A DNA stretch of 64,000 bases from NCBI GenBank assembly GCA_036186865.1, contig AP025046.1, positions 32,878,970 through 32,942,969 of the forward strand, written 5' to 3'. The stretch is from Eustoma russellianum (lineage: Eukaryota; Streptophyta; Magnoliopsida; Gentianales; Gentianaceae). Of this stretch, positions 47,524 to 58,870 are shown one piece after another. Under the pieces are notes generated by a model. That model was not told the DNA's origin. It worked only from the letters and a program-made list of their open reading frames with translations, and made no database searches. Within the stretch, counting starts at the first letter, position 1, and every line of letters begins with the position of its first letter. The translations under genes and the position numbers were made by a program.

Positions 47524-50500
47524 TGTGGCGCCCCGCCGTACTTCACTAAGGAGAATACTAGGCGTCCTCTCATACGTATCATGATCCATGGTATAATGCA
47601 TGGATTTTCGCACTTACACGCACATAAGTATGCGAAATCATGGCAGAATTTAAAACTTTAAATTAAAAACATCCACTAGATCATTCTTTGTTTTACAACG
47701 CAAATCAAAGTATCGAAATTCTCAAAAGTAGATGTCTCCCGTCATAACTACATAATCAGTCATCAGTCATAGTCGTCAAGTCACGTCTCCTAATCTGCCC
47801 ATCCTTCGCTGTACTCACGAGTAGGGGCTCTAGGACCATCCTCAATCCATTCTACCTTGTTCCCTGCAGCCTATGGGAGGAAAAATAGGGGATGAGTGAC
47901 AAAGTCACCAGCAAGTACACCATAAACAATCATGCATTAAATGGAAAGTACATACAAGAACCAAACCCCAAAATTCGGTTTAGAACATACCTGACCTTCA
48001 ATTAAACACCCGTAAGAAGTCAACACAAGGTATATCCAAGGTCATCGCTTAAACAGAGATTGAAACTTAACAGAGATCATCACTTATGAAAGAATCATCA
48101 CTTAATGAAGATCATGACATAGAAAAGGTCATCACCCAATAAAGATCATAACCTAGGACTTACCAATTCATAACAACTTGGCCTAATTGTCCTGAAGAAG
48201 ATCACAGCTTACGTATCAACAGTAGTGAAATCATAACTTAGGTAACGAGAGATAGGAGGATTATTACCTAAGTAATACTACCTCTAGCATTTGGCTAGCA
48301 TCTCGTCCCTTTAATCAATAGCCGTTAAGGCAATTAAAATCATAACTTAGTCACGAAGCAAGTATAACACAACCTAGTGCAAATAGACTTAACATCATGC
48401 TCTTGACCATATGCAATGCATATGAATATGCAAAAGTAGCGCATAATGCCATGCATCCGATACTCGATAGGGATCATCACTTAAAGTAGCAAGATCATAA
48501 CTTAATTAAAATCATCACTCAAAGCAGAATATAACATTAAAAGACTGTAACTCGTATCGATGAATAACACACTAAGAATCATCACTTAGGGTATACGAGG
48601 TCATCACATCTTACATCTCATGTGTCGCTACGTGAATGTAACATGCATGCATATGTACATGTGAAGCATCGAGATGAAATGGAAATATGATCTTTCATGC
48701 TTTTCTTTAAAATCATCATCGTCGTAAAACAATAGAGTGTTCAGATCTATCTTCCCGGATCTGAGGTGGTAACGTCTCCCCTTCGAATCTATTATTCTCG
48801 GATTCGGAACGGTAACGTCATCTTTCTTATGTTCAGATCTATCTTCCTGGATCTGAGGCGGTAACGTCTCCCCTTCGAATATATTATTCCCAGATTCGGA
48901 ACGGTAACGTCATCTTTCTTATGTTCAGATCTATCTTTCTGGATCTGAGGGCGGTAACGTCTCTCCTTCGAATCTATTATTCCCGATTCGGAACGGTAAA
49001 CGTCATCTTTCTTATGTTCAGATCTATCTTCCAGGATCTGAGGCGGTAACGGCTCCCCTTCGAATCTATTATCCTGGATTCGGAACGGTAACGTCATCAT
49101 ACTGGCCAAGTTCATACTCACACACGGTACCGGTGGGGAATCATTCTTTAACAAAACAAAATCATCTTTTGAAACGCTTTTCATCTCTCTTTCACATAAA
49201 ATCAGATGCCGTAAATCATGTATGTGAAGATGATGCAATGTATGACATGCATTATGCGACTCGTGAACAAATGCATCATAATCATGCAGGCATGGACTTG
49301 TCTTTAAACTGGAAAAAAAACTGTCGCAGCAATCACATTCTGTTCATACAAGCCTCATGCTTATCAATTCGTGCTCATATGCATAACCCATGCCATACAT
49401 ATCATAATGAAGGCTTAGACACATGCTATTAAATTTCGTAACATTCCGAAATGTCTAACTACCTCAAAACATAACATACTATCATCAAAGGGTACTGCTG
49501 AAATCAGCAGGGCAGTACCGCCTTACACCTCAGTTTCGTGGGTCATAAAACTTTATTCATTTGATCCATCACCTGGAAAACATAGCTAATTCACCAAGGA
49601 AACAATATTCATACGGTTAAACATCACATTCAAGCCTAAATGATCAGATCGAAGCCTTACGACTTAAGACATTAAACTGTCCTATTTCTAGTTTTGTACC
49701 ACTAACTTCAACTCACTTGTTAACCATCAAAATGGTGGTTTTAGGCTGGTTTCTTTACATGAACATGCACATCTATGCCCTAAGTAATTACCATAAATTT
49801 CCAAGGCAATTCAATAAGTTTAAAGGGGTCATCTAATTACTTTTCCAAATTGGGTACATGCAGAGACTGGATTGACCAGTCACGAAATAAATTATGACCA
49901 AACCACAACTCCTTTTACCAAAATTCGAACTCACAGATGTCATAAACACATCAAGCTATCATCCTACCAAAAATCAGCTCATTTTCATATTCCTAAGGTG
50001 CATTTTCATAGCCACACAACTTACTACTCAAAACTATCCTGTTCCAGCAACTCTGTTTGAGCAGTTTCACCAAAACTTTCATTAATAATAATTCACAACT
50101 CCTCTCATCAAAATTCCACCTCTCATATTTCACATACACATAAGGCTATCACCATACAAAAAATTAGCCAATTGGAACACTCCTAAGATTCATGTTCAGG
50201 TCGGTTCAACATAACACATAAATCTGTCCAGTTCCAGTACTTCTGTTTGACCACTTCTTACTAAAAACTTCATCAGGACAAAACCACACTCCTTTATTGA
50301 AATTCCAACTCACACATTTCATATACATATGAGGCTAACATCACACCAAAATTAGCCAAGTTGAATACTCTAGATTCATTTCAGGTCATGAAAAATGTCA
50401 CACAGTTCTACTCAGTTTCAGTAATATCTTCTTGAGCAGTTTTACCAAAAGATTTATTAAAAATAAACCGTAACTCTTTTTACAAAAGCAATTCCAACTC

Positions 50501-52217
50501 TCACTTGTACTATACACACAGAGCTAGTGTTATGTCAAAATTTAGCTTAATAGAACACTTCTAAGGTTCGTTCCCAAGTCACAAAATCAGCAACACAAAT
50601 CTGCCAGCTCCAGTTGTTTACAGCACATCTTCACCTTTTATTGTTCAAGCATCCTTCAACCAACTTCATTTATTAAGATGACTTACTATACATCAAATAC
50701 ACATTTAAAAATAAATACACATTTAAAAATAGTTATTTCAAGTCTCATAACTCATTTTAGTCTACACATGACTCATACCAACACTCTTGCCATTTACCTT
50801 AGAACATGTCACTTTTCATACCAACACTTTTCTTTACATCAACTAAGTTCATGTCTTGTTCTTAGAGATCCTCCAACTAAGATTCATAACTTAAAAAATG
50901 ACTAGTCATTCAAGCATGCACTTCACAAATAAGGAAAGATTGGCTAGAGTATACTTGCCTCTTTGAACCTTAGAGCTCTTCCTTATCATGAGCCTTGGTT
51001 GAAATGGGGTGAAGTCTTCCTCCACTTTGCATATAGGCCCACGGTTTTGAGAGGAGGAAGAAGAATGACATTAGTTACATATCTTAATAAGAGAAACATC
51101 TTCATTGGAATATGATTTCCTTACTAAGATGAATCTTGAATGGGGCTTGAAATGGATTTCACCACCAGATGTTAGCTCTACTCCTAGTGGCTTGACCAAT
51201 CTTTTCCTAATGATCATCTAGATGAATTCTTGAGGCTTGAAGATCTTGGTTTTGTTGGCTCAACCACCGTGTTTTACAATGGGGAAAATAGGGGAAGTCT
51301 CCTTGCTCCATTGTGACTTCTTGAGAGTGGGTGTGTTCTAAGATTGCTTGGAGAAAATTTTCTTTCCCTTGGTTTAAGGAGGTAACCATGAGTAATGAGA
51401 GAGAAGGGGAAGGGGTTTACCTTGTTTTTGTTTAGGCTAACTAGAATTAATTAGCCTCGGTTACTTTTACCCAACCATGGTTACTTTAGTTCAACCATAG
51501 TTACTTTATGTAAACCATAGTTACTTTATGTTAACTATAGTTACTTTATGTCAACTATAGTTACTTTATGCCAACTATAGTTACTTTATGTCAACTATAG
51601 TTACTTTAATGGCTTAACCTAGGTTACTTTATCCAACTAGAGTTATTTTCTTAACCTTGTAGTAAATATTAAGTAACCATGGTAATTTTTCTTGGTCAAC
51701 TATAGGGGTGCGGTTTTGACTTCTTGGGGGAAACTTTACCATGCTTAATTTCTCTCCAAATGAGTTTAATAAGAAGCCATGTGGGTATTTGCCCCCCTTT
51801 TAATTATTCCCCTTTTCTTGTTTTAAAATAAAATTAGGAAAGTCTAATTCCTCATGAACTAAAGGGCCGAAATTAGTAGTAGTTGGGGAAAAATTGTCCA
51901 CTACTTACAACTCCTTAATTTCCTTTTGGCTTATTTTGAGAAGGCCCTTAAGATGATCATCTCTTATAATTTTTGGAAAAAAACCCTTTAAGCCCCTTTC
52001 TAAACCTTGTGGCCGAAATTTCATAAGCTTTTGGGGATGAATTGGCCACTTCATATAGTCCCTAACTCACGCTTGAATTGAGTATATCATTTGCTTATCA
52101 CCCAAAAATAAAAGAATCACTAAGGAAACTTAGTGAAAGACGCTTGAAGGATACCACTTTATTAATTCACTTATATGAGTCTTCAAGTAATATATGACTT
52201 TTCAGCGGGGTACAACA
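47524..52217 (-). repeat. Complex B LTR3 (5'-most LTR of the complex)
   Basis: 4694 bp. It ends GGGTACAACA at 52217, followed by TSD TTGGA (52218-52222). It carries the hairpin minisatellite (48738-49095) and the 20-bp array (51451-51650). From about 48,600 onward it shows many single-base insertions and deletions relative to LTR2, for example around 49,325, 49,490 and 50,370, which may reflect read quality. Small frames such as 48792-49238 are repeat-derived. Confidence 0.92.
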
Positions 52218-52376
52218 TTGGAGATCTCTTACTAGGTCGTTTAATTATTTCAAATCAGCATCTGTAATAGACACTGTTTTCAAAAGTGAAGTTTTTGGTT
52301 AAAAAGTTTTTAAAAATAAAATTTTCCGCACACACTATTCAACCCCACCTTCTAGTGGTGTTATACAGGTCGTACA
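52218..52376 (+). repeat. Copia H 3' LTR, terminal piece
   Basis: Resumes 'ttggag-atctcttactaggtcgtttaattatttcaaatcagcatctg', matching 25312-25360, and ends with the canonical tail 'ccttctagtggtgttatacaggtcgtaca' at 52376. This is the right boundary of H. Its TSD partner lies outside the window on the left, so the TSD cannot be checked. Confidence 0.85.
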
Positions 52377-53650
52377 ATATCATCCAATAAAAATCCACTA
52401 TCTCTTATTGAAAGCATGTGCCAATACGTGTAGAGTTTCAAGAATTACTTAAAAAGTTCCATATTCTAAAACTCCAATCCTCTACACCAATATCTAAACC
52501 CCAACACTCTACACAGCAATATCTAAACCCCAATCGACCATTACGATATCCAAACCCAACCATATACCTCAATAACCTCAAAACAAATAAAGTATTTTTC
52601 TCCCAATCCATAGAGATTACAAACAAAATGCCCACACATAAAAAGGCAGTGCAAACTACCCAATTTGTAGAAAAAACCATTTTTTCCAATATCTTACTAC
52701 AATAGAAAAATCCTATTTTCATGATAATCCCTTAATAGCTTTACAAAAATAGTTTGACCAAGATTTTTTCTATAAGTCCTGGAATATTGCAAAAACTACA
52801 TAATATTATCAGCATCTACTGATGATGACAATTCTGTCGAAATAAAAACATCATTTCAATAAGGGAAATACAGAATATGCCTTCTCTTATTTAAAATAAT
52901 ATCTATTATATCACAGGAGGAATGGCAAAAAGATTTTGGTTCATTATCCAAAGAATTGATTTTCCTATAGGATATTTATCAAATCGATTTTCACAAATAT
53001 CGTTTAATTATTGGGATTACCAACAAAGCTTGGTTTAATTCTTTATATTTTCAAAACTCCAAGGGGTCACACACCTGGTTGGTATTTTTTGATACAAGGA
53101 GAATAACAACAAAAAATATTCCACTTTGGTTCTCTAGCTGGTGGGATCATTTTGGATCTTACCCTTAATATTTGACTCCCAGGATGTAGTGAAGACATCA
53201 CTGAAAATATTTTGTCAAACATATTCTCCTATTGATGAAGAGAAAATGTTTTCAGACATGCAAATATTGCATATGAAGTTCTATTTACCACGGATATTAC
53301 AATGGATAGGCGGATATCCCTCCACAAAATACTAATAATAAAACAAAAATTCTGTATCAAATGGTGGACAACATTTATATTCCAAAATGCATCAATCCTT
53401 TAAAGGTGATGAAACAATTACAAAAATAAAATGCTGCGAAGAAAGCAATAACTGCTTTGGTGAAGCCCGGAGAAGAACAATTTTTTTCTACTTAAATCAA
53501 GAATGCAATCCCAGCTGGCAATGGCAAAAAACCATGAAGAAATGCAGAATATTGTTATGAAGTTTGCTTATCTCCTGCAAGAAGCAAACCATCATCATCT
53601 TCAGGATCAACAACGACAGTTGATGAAGACATCGATTTAATAGCATAATA
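52377..53650 (+). pseudogene. Caulimovirid-like (endogenous pararetrovirus) reading frame, 3' part, decayed
   Basis: Many stops and frameshifts, but consecutive frame fragments resemble a Trp-rich protein that I associate with endogenous caulimovirids. At about 53060-53160 is a WxxFFDT-type segment, then a WWDHFGS-like segment. At 53165-53320 a PIDEEKMF...LPRILQWIG-like piece follows, and at 53345-53390 an IKWW-like motif in another frame. It closes with a Ser-rich/acidic tail near 53590-53640. Position fits too: it lies directly upstream of a TATA promoter and leader. Genus and exact gene identity cannot be fixed from the sequence alone. No part is translatable as a whole. Confidence 0.6.
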
Positions 53651-54670
53651 TTTTTGATATTTTTTATCATTGTAATTTTTGTAATATTTTTGATGTATTC
53701 TTTGTATATTCTTTGATGTAATTATTGTTATATATTTGATATAACATTTGTAAAACAAATTATTAAAAAAAATTGGGCAAAAATATCCCAACATAATTAT
53801 ATAGCGGGCGACCAACTTTTGTCTTTGTCCCCCCAACAAAGCTCTATAAATAGAAGGCAATCCCCAACATAAAAAAAACATGCTAATATTTCCATTCTTC
53901 CATTATTCCATTATTTCACACTTTCTCTCTCCTTTTCTTTCAAACATCTTTAACCTTTCCATACCAAATATTCTCCAATATTTCTCCAACCTTCAACCAA
54001 ACTCGAGAGCATTTTGTTCTTGATTATCTCCAAATAGCCTTGAAGATTATCTTCAAACGATAATTGTATCTCCTATTTGAAGCAATATATGCTATGAATT
54101 GATTTCAATCTTTTAATTTTGTGCTATTTATATTTTGAGTTCTTTAATATTTTGTTCTTTATAATTTTTTATAGTATGCATATGGCTGGTTCTTCCGCCT
54201 AATTATATTTTTTGTTCTTTATTTATAGTTTATATATATATACATATGTTGGACAGTTATACTGCCTAATCCTATTCCCTTCTCATTTTTTAATATTTAC
54301 TATTTATAATGGCTTGAACTAGTTCCGCTTAATCCTATTGTCTTTTCTCCTTTTATATTTACTGTTCTATCTTCTTTGGGAGTTGAATCACCCCATATTT
54401 TTCTTCTTTAATTACTTTTTTTACCTTTATTATTATGTGTTCTTGATTATAATCCTTTTACTATATCCTGTTTATGTGAGTGGTGTGTTGTATATATATA
54501 TAATATATATAAATTTATATTTATATATATTTATATATATATATAGACACACACACACATATATATAACTCAATTTTGATTTCTTTTATTTCTTTTGTAA
54601 GTATGGAATAGAGATATTTTTTATTGTTGCTTGTTTATGTTTGTTTAATATTTTATGAGATCGCAGTGAC
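53651..54670 (+). promoter_or_regulatory. Caulimovirid-like intergenic region: promoter and leader
   Basis: T-rich stretch (53650-53760), then TATAAATAG at 53845-53853 in the context GCTCTATAAATAGAAGGC, then a pyrimidine-rich segment (53890-53960: ttccattcttccatta..., ctttctctctcctttt). This layout is typical of a pregenomic-RNA promoter and leader start. AT microsatellite sequence (54225-54245, 54486-54565 with a CA run) fills the distal part. I found no convincing primer site. The frames at 54338-54568 and 54978-55226 (plus) and 53555-53881 (minus) are low-complexity or antisense artefacts. Confidence 0.6.
53845..53853 (+). promoter_or_regulatory. TATA box of the caulimovirid-like promoter
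   Basis: TATAAATAG followed by AAGG and, 30-40 bases on, by a run of A and a C/T-rich leader. It is 200 bases downstream of the last recognisable coding fragment. Confidence 0.65.
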
Positions 54671-54677
54671 TGGAGGT

Positions 54678-56105
54678 TATATTTGGTAATAATGAATTTT
54701 TGGTACATCTTTTTCATTAGAGTCTATAATCTTATCTAGGAATTCTTTTTGTATTTTAGGATTTTCTATGTATTTTAACATATCTAATATTGCTTCTTCA
54801 TGTTTTGTCAAGACAAATATACTTTTATCCGTGTCAGAAGATTCTGATGAGGTATTAATTTCGTCAACTTGAAGAGTTTCTTCATATTAAAAGAGATGAT
54901 TGAGGTGTTTCGGATTCAGAGGATTCTATTAGAAGATTTGAGATTTTATCAAGGATTGATTCATCTAAAATTTAATTTTGTACTTTCGTATTGAATCTAT
55001 AGAAGTTTGCAGTATGTCCTTTTCTATGGTATTTGTAACTTTCAATATTTTTATAATCTTTTGTATTTGCTGTTTTTTAGTTTTTTCTATAGGTCTTTTT
55101 GGTATATTTCTTTTTGTAGTTATTTTTATAGTAATTTGTTGGGGATGTTTGGGATTTTCTAGTAAATCTCCTATCTCTATGATATTTATTATCCCTATTA
55201 TATTTATTTTGATATGGTCTTCTTAAATATTGTTTGAAGCAGAAAATTTTCCTTTACATTCTTTTTTTATATGACTGATTAGGCTCATTATCAAATTGTT
55301 TACAGAAATTGCCTAATTCAGATTTACTTTGTCATAAATCTTTTTTCAGACTACTTTGTAATTTTTATATCTTGGTGAATTCTCAAGCCTTCTTTCTGTA
55401 TTATACTTATTAGTTCACCATATGTATAAGCCGAATATGGAATGATTTTCTTTCCTGACATGTCTCTTATTTTGTTTCTAATTTTCTCTCCTAACAAATT
55501 TGGTAAACCTGCTAGAACTCTTTCTTTCCAGAATGGCTGATCTGAATCTTCCCTAAATATGACTCTAGTTAGGAAAGTATTTTTGTACCAATGGAAATCA
55601 TTTAATTTTCTACATTTTAGATTTGAAAGTAATTCAACATTTTTATCCTTAATATGCGATGGGTCCCCTATAAAATGTAAAGATATACATATTATAAGTG
55701 TGGCCACAAAGTTAGATATTGTTTCTCCTTCATTTGTATATGTAGAATTATCTTCTTCATCAGTTTTTATTGCATCTAATACCTCTTGTTTCTGTAATGG
55801 GGTCAAATAATGATCCCACCAACCCTTAAGTTGGCCAGAGAAACCTGAAATTAAATTTTCAGCTATTGCTCTATCATCTATTGTTAATTATGTTCTATAT
55901 GCATTTGCTGCCATTGTCATTTGTTGTAATATATTTAGAATTTGATATTTTGACATTCCATCTATTGTCCATGTAGAAATGGAGTTTGAATTAAACCTAT
56001 ATTATGATATTGGCTTTATGTGTAAACCAGGGGATGTTTGTATAGGAACTATCAACTTATTCCATTCTATCTTTTGTAAAGAGTTTTGTGTTGTTTGTGA
56101 ATTAT
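54678..56105 (-). pseudogene. Caulimovirid-like coat protein / zinc-knuckle region, degenerate
   Basis: Minus strand, read from 56105 downward. A conserved coat-protein core includes a GQLKGWWD-like segment (about 55830) and the longest clean frame 55351-55806 (151 codons) with FIGDPSH, LLSNLKCRKL, FWKERVLAGLP and YGELISIIQKEGL phrases. A Lys/Arg/Tyr-rich basic stretch follows (about 55060-55260), then a CCHC-type knuckle in which Cys positions are replaced by Tyr, then an acidic tail to about 54680. Basic domain plus knuckle after this core is the layout of caulimovirid coat proteins. Several stops and at least one frameshift interrupt it, so it is non-functional. The N-terminal part is cut off at 56106 by gypsy element D. 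It points toward the plus-strand fragment at 52377-54670, so the two are not colinear. Confidence 0.75.
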
Positions 56106-57112
56106 TGTAGCACCCCCGCACCCCGGCCTAGCTGGATACGGTGCACCCGTCGTACTTCACTACGGAGAGTACCAGGCGTCGATCCATAACGTATCTTAGT
56201 CAAGATTAAAATAAGTGACTTTCATGCTTACACGTCAACAAGTAAGCAAAACCGAGGCAGAATAAAAACTTTCCAAACGAAAGCGTCTAAACATTCATCA
56301 TAAGTCTTATAGACATGTTCTTAAAATGCGGAAATCCAAAATTCAATCTTTTTCAACATAAACTCATAAAAGTTCCTCAATCATGACCATCTCGTCATAA
56401 ATCCTTAAATCATCCTTCAATCGCTCTTCTACGGATAAGACACCCTAGGCTTGTCCTCGATCCACTCGACCCTAGTTCCTGCGGGCTCTGGGAGGAAAAA
56501 TAAAGGGTGAGTGACAACGTCACCAGCAAGTGTACCATAAACAATCATGCATTAAATGGAAAGTACATACAAGAACCGAACCCCTAAAATTCGGTTTAGA
56601 ACATACCTGACCTTCCATTCAACACCCGTAAGAAATCAGCTCATAACTTATCAAAGATTAAAACTTACCAAAGTTCATAACTTATGAAAAGATTATCACT
56701 CAATAAAGAACATAACTTATGAAAAGATCATCACTCAATAAAGATCATAACTTAGGAGCTACCAAGTCATAACAACTTAGCATAAGTATCATGAATAAGA
56801 TGATAGCTTACGTAACAACAGTAATGAGGTCGTAACTTAGGTTAGAAAAGATAAGAAGATCATAACCTAAGTAACATTACATCTAGCATTTGTCTAGCAT
56901 CTCATCCCTTCAGTCAATAGTAACTATGGCAATATAATCGTAACTTAGCCATGAAGCAAGTAATAATACAGCTCAGTGCAGGTAGACTCAACATCACGCT
57001 CATGACAATATGCAATGCGTATGAATATGCAAATGTAGTGCATAATGAAACCATGAAAATCTTTTCCTTTTGTTCTTTCATTCAAAACATCATCGTCAAG
57101 AAAACAAGAGAG

Positions 57113-57365
57113 TGTTCAGATCTATTCACCCGAATCTGAGGCGGTCACTTATTTCTCTTCGAATCTATTATTCCCGAATTCGGAGCGGTCACGTCATCAC
57201 TTATCAGGTCTATTCTCTCCAGGCCTGAACGGTCCATATCATCAGATCAGTTAACCCCGGATATGGAACAGGTTCATATCAGGTCTATTCTCTCTGGGCC
57301 TGAACGGTCCATATCATCAGATCAGTTAACCCCGGATCTGGAACGGATCCTTACTGACCAGACTA
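57113..57365 (-). repeat. Hairpin array in D 3' LTR with variable stems
   Basis: Six consecutive hairpins: TCAGAT/ATCTGA; CGAAT/ATTCG; TCAGG/CCTGA; CAGATC/GATATGG (degraded); TCAGG/CCTGA; CAGATC/GATCTG. Each loop contains ctatt(a/c)t or agttaac, and each hairpin is followed by a (g/a)(c/a)ggt spacer. The 5' LTR copy starts at about 63833 and runs to the window end. Confidence 0.88.
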
Positions 57366-58139
57366 CACACGGTACCGGTGGAAAGCGTTCTTTTAAAAAC
57401 AGAATCTTTTCTTTAAAAACGCTTTTTCATCTTTCTTTCTGATAAAAGCAGTTCCATACATCATGTAAATGACGATGATGCAATTTATGACATGTACTAT
57501 GCAATTCATGATGTAATGCGTTACATATACACATACGTACAGCTTATTCTTTAGGCTGGAAAAATTTTCCAGAATTATCATTCCATATGTACGGCCTCAA
57601 AACCTCGCGTTTTAGGCCCATGATCATGAGTTCTTGTCATACATATGCATAACAGTGTCTTTTCTATTCGTAATATCATTTTCGTGATGATGCAGGACAT
57701 GTAAGACACTTAATTTATTTAATTACGAAACAAGGGCTGCTGAATTTCAGCAATGCAATGTCCTTTCTTTTTTCCTTTCATATAAGCCCACTAAGCCTCA
57801 TTTAATTTGGGTAAACCTTGGAAAATTTCTGTAGACATACCAATAATCAATGATTATAAGCCCTAACTACATAGTTAAGTCTAAGCCCATCGACACAAAG
57901 CCCCACAATGAGTTCCTTAATTCTGTCCAAATTCCAGATTAGTAACGCCAACTTAACCTCGGTGATTACCCCATAAATTAATCATTCTTAGTTTAGTGGT
58001 TTACATAAAACACTCACACATGTCTTAAGTAACTGCCATAAAAGTTTTGCGGAATCATAATATCGTTAAAGGGGTATTTATTCTTTTTCCTAAAACGAGT
58101 ACATGCTGAATTCTGAGATGACCCATTTTACTACGAATT

Positions 58140-58870
58140 TTATTGTTACCAAACCGTAATTCCTTTTTCGAAAATTCCAACTCTCAAAGTTAACAAACAC
58201 ATAGCATCCTGCCAAAAATCAGCCCAATTGCATGTTTCTAAAGTCCATTTCCGGGTCAATCATTAGGTCACATAAAATAAGTTCATTTCAATAATTTCCA
58301 GCTTGACCAGTTTTACTACAAATTCCGTTAAAATAAACCGTAACTCTTTTTAACAAAATTTCAACTCTCATATTTACTATACACATAGGGCTAGTGTCAT
58401 GACAAAAATTAGTTTAATTAAATACTTCTAAAGTCCCTTTTCAGGTCCCACAAGACGTCACAATAATCTGACCTGTTCCAACAACTCTGTTTGACCAGTT
58501 TTACTAAAATCGTCATTATGGATAATCCACTACTCCTTTTACCAACATTCTAACTCACACCTTTCATGGACACATAGGGATATTATTATACAAAAACTTA
58601 GCCAATTGTAACATTCCTAAGGTTCATTTTCATGGCGTACAACATGCGACAGAAAACTGTCTAGCTCCAGTATTTCTGTTTGACCAGTTGTCACTAAATA
58701 ATTCATTAAAGTTAAACCACAACTCGTTTTTATCAAAATTCCAACTCACACATTTACTACACACATAAGGGTATCACCATAACAAAAATTAGCCAATTTG
58801 AACACCTTTAAGGTTCATTTTCAGGTCGTACAACATGACACATAAAACTGTCTAGCTCCAGTGATTTCAG
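58140..58870 (-). repeat. Imperfect ~180-190-bp tandem units in gypsy LTR D
   Basis: About four diverged units containing 'gttt-gaccagttttacta', 'aaccacaactccttttaccaaaattccaactcacac', 'acacataggg', 'aaaattagccaatt', 'cctaaggttcattttcaggtc' and 'ctgtccagctccagt'. Comparable arrays lie at 38030-38780 and 50220-50640, and in plus orientation near 21630-22100. Confidence 0.8.

Larger units (their letters stand above)
29687..52217 (-). mobile_element. Gypsy LARD-like complex B: three LTRs and two internal regions in tandem
   Basis: Minus-strand order (5' to 3'): LTR3 47524-52217, internal 46124-47523, LTR2 41732-46123, internal 40331-41731, LTR1 29687-30327 plus 36370-40330. The whole complex is flanked by TTGGA at 29682-29686 and 52218-52222, so it behaves as one insertion that later gained a unit of one internal region plus one LTR, most simply by unequal recombination. 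Both internal regions are about 1.40 kb, with exact PBS, gag scrap and purine tract. LTR1 is split by the TR-GAG element. The complex interrupts the 3' LTR remnant of copia H. Confidence 0.92.

Noticed and set aside
48792..49238. 148-codon minus-strand frame with repeated DVTVPN-like phrases
   Set aside because: It is the translation of the 92-bp hairpin minisatellite and is disrupted in the sister LTRs.
53555..53881. 108-codon minus-strand frame
   Set aside because: It is antisense to the caulimovirid-like tail and promoter, is of low complexity (Lys/Tyr/Asn-rich), and crosses the TATA box.
54338..54568. Plus-strand Tyr/Ile/Phe-rich frame of 76 codons
   Set aside because: It is an AT microsatellite and T-rich leader of low complexity; no start context or homology.
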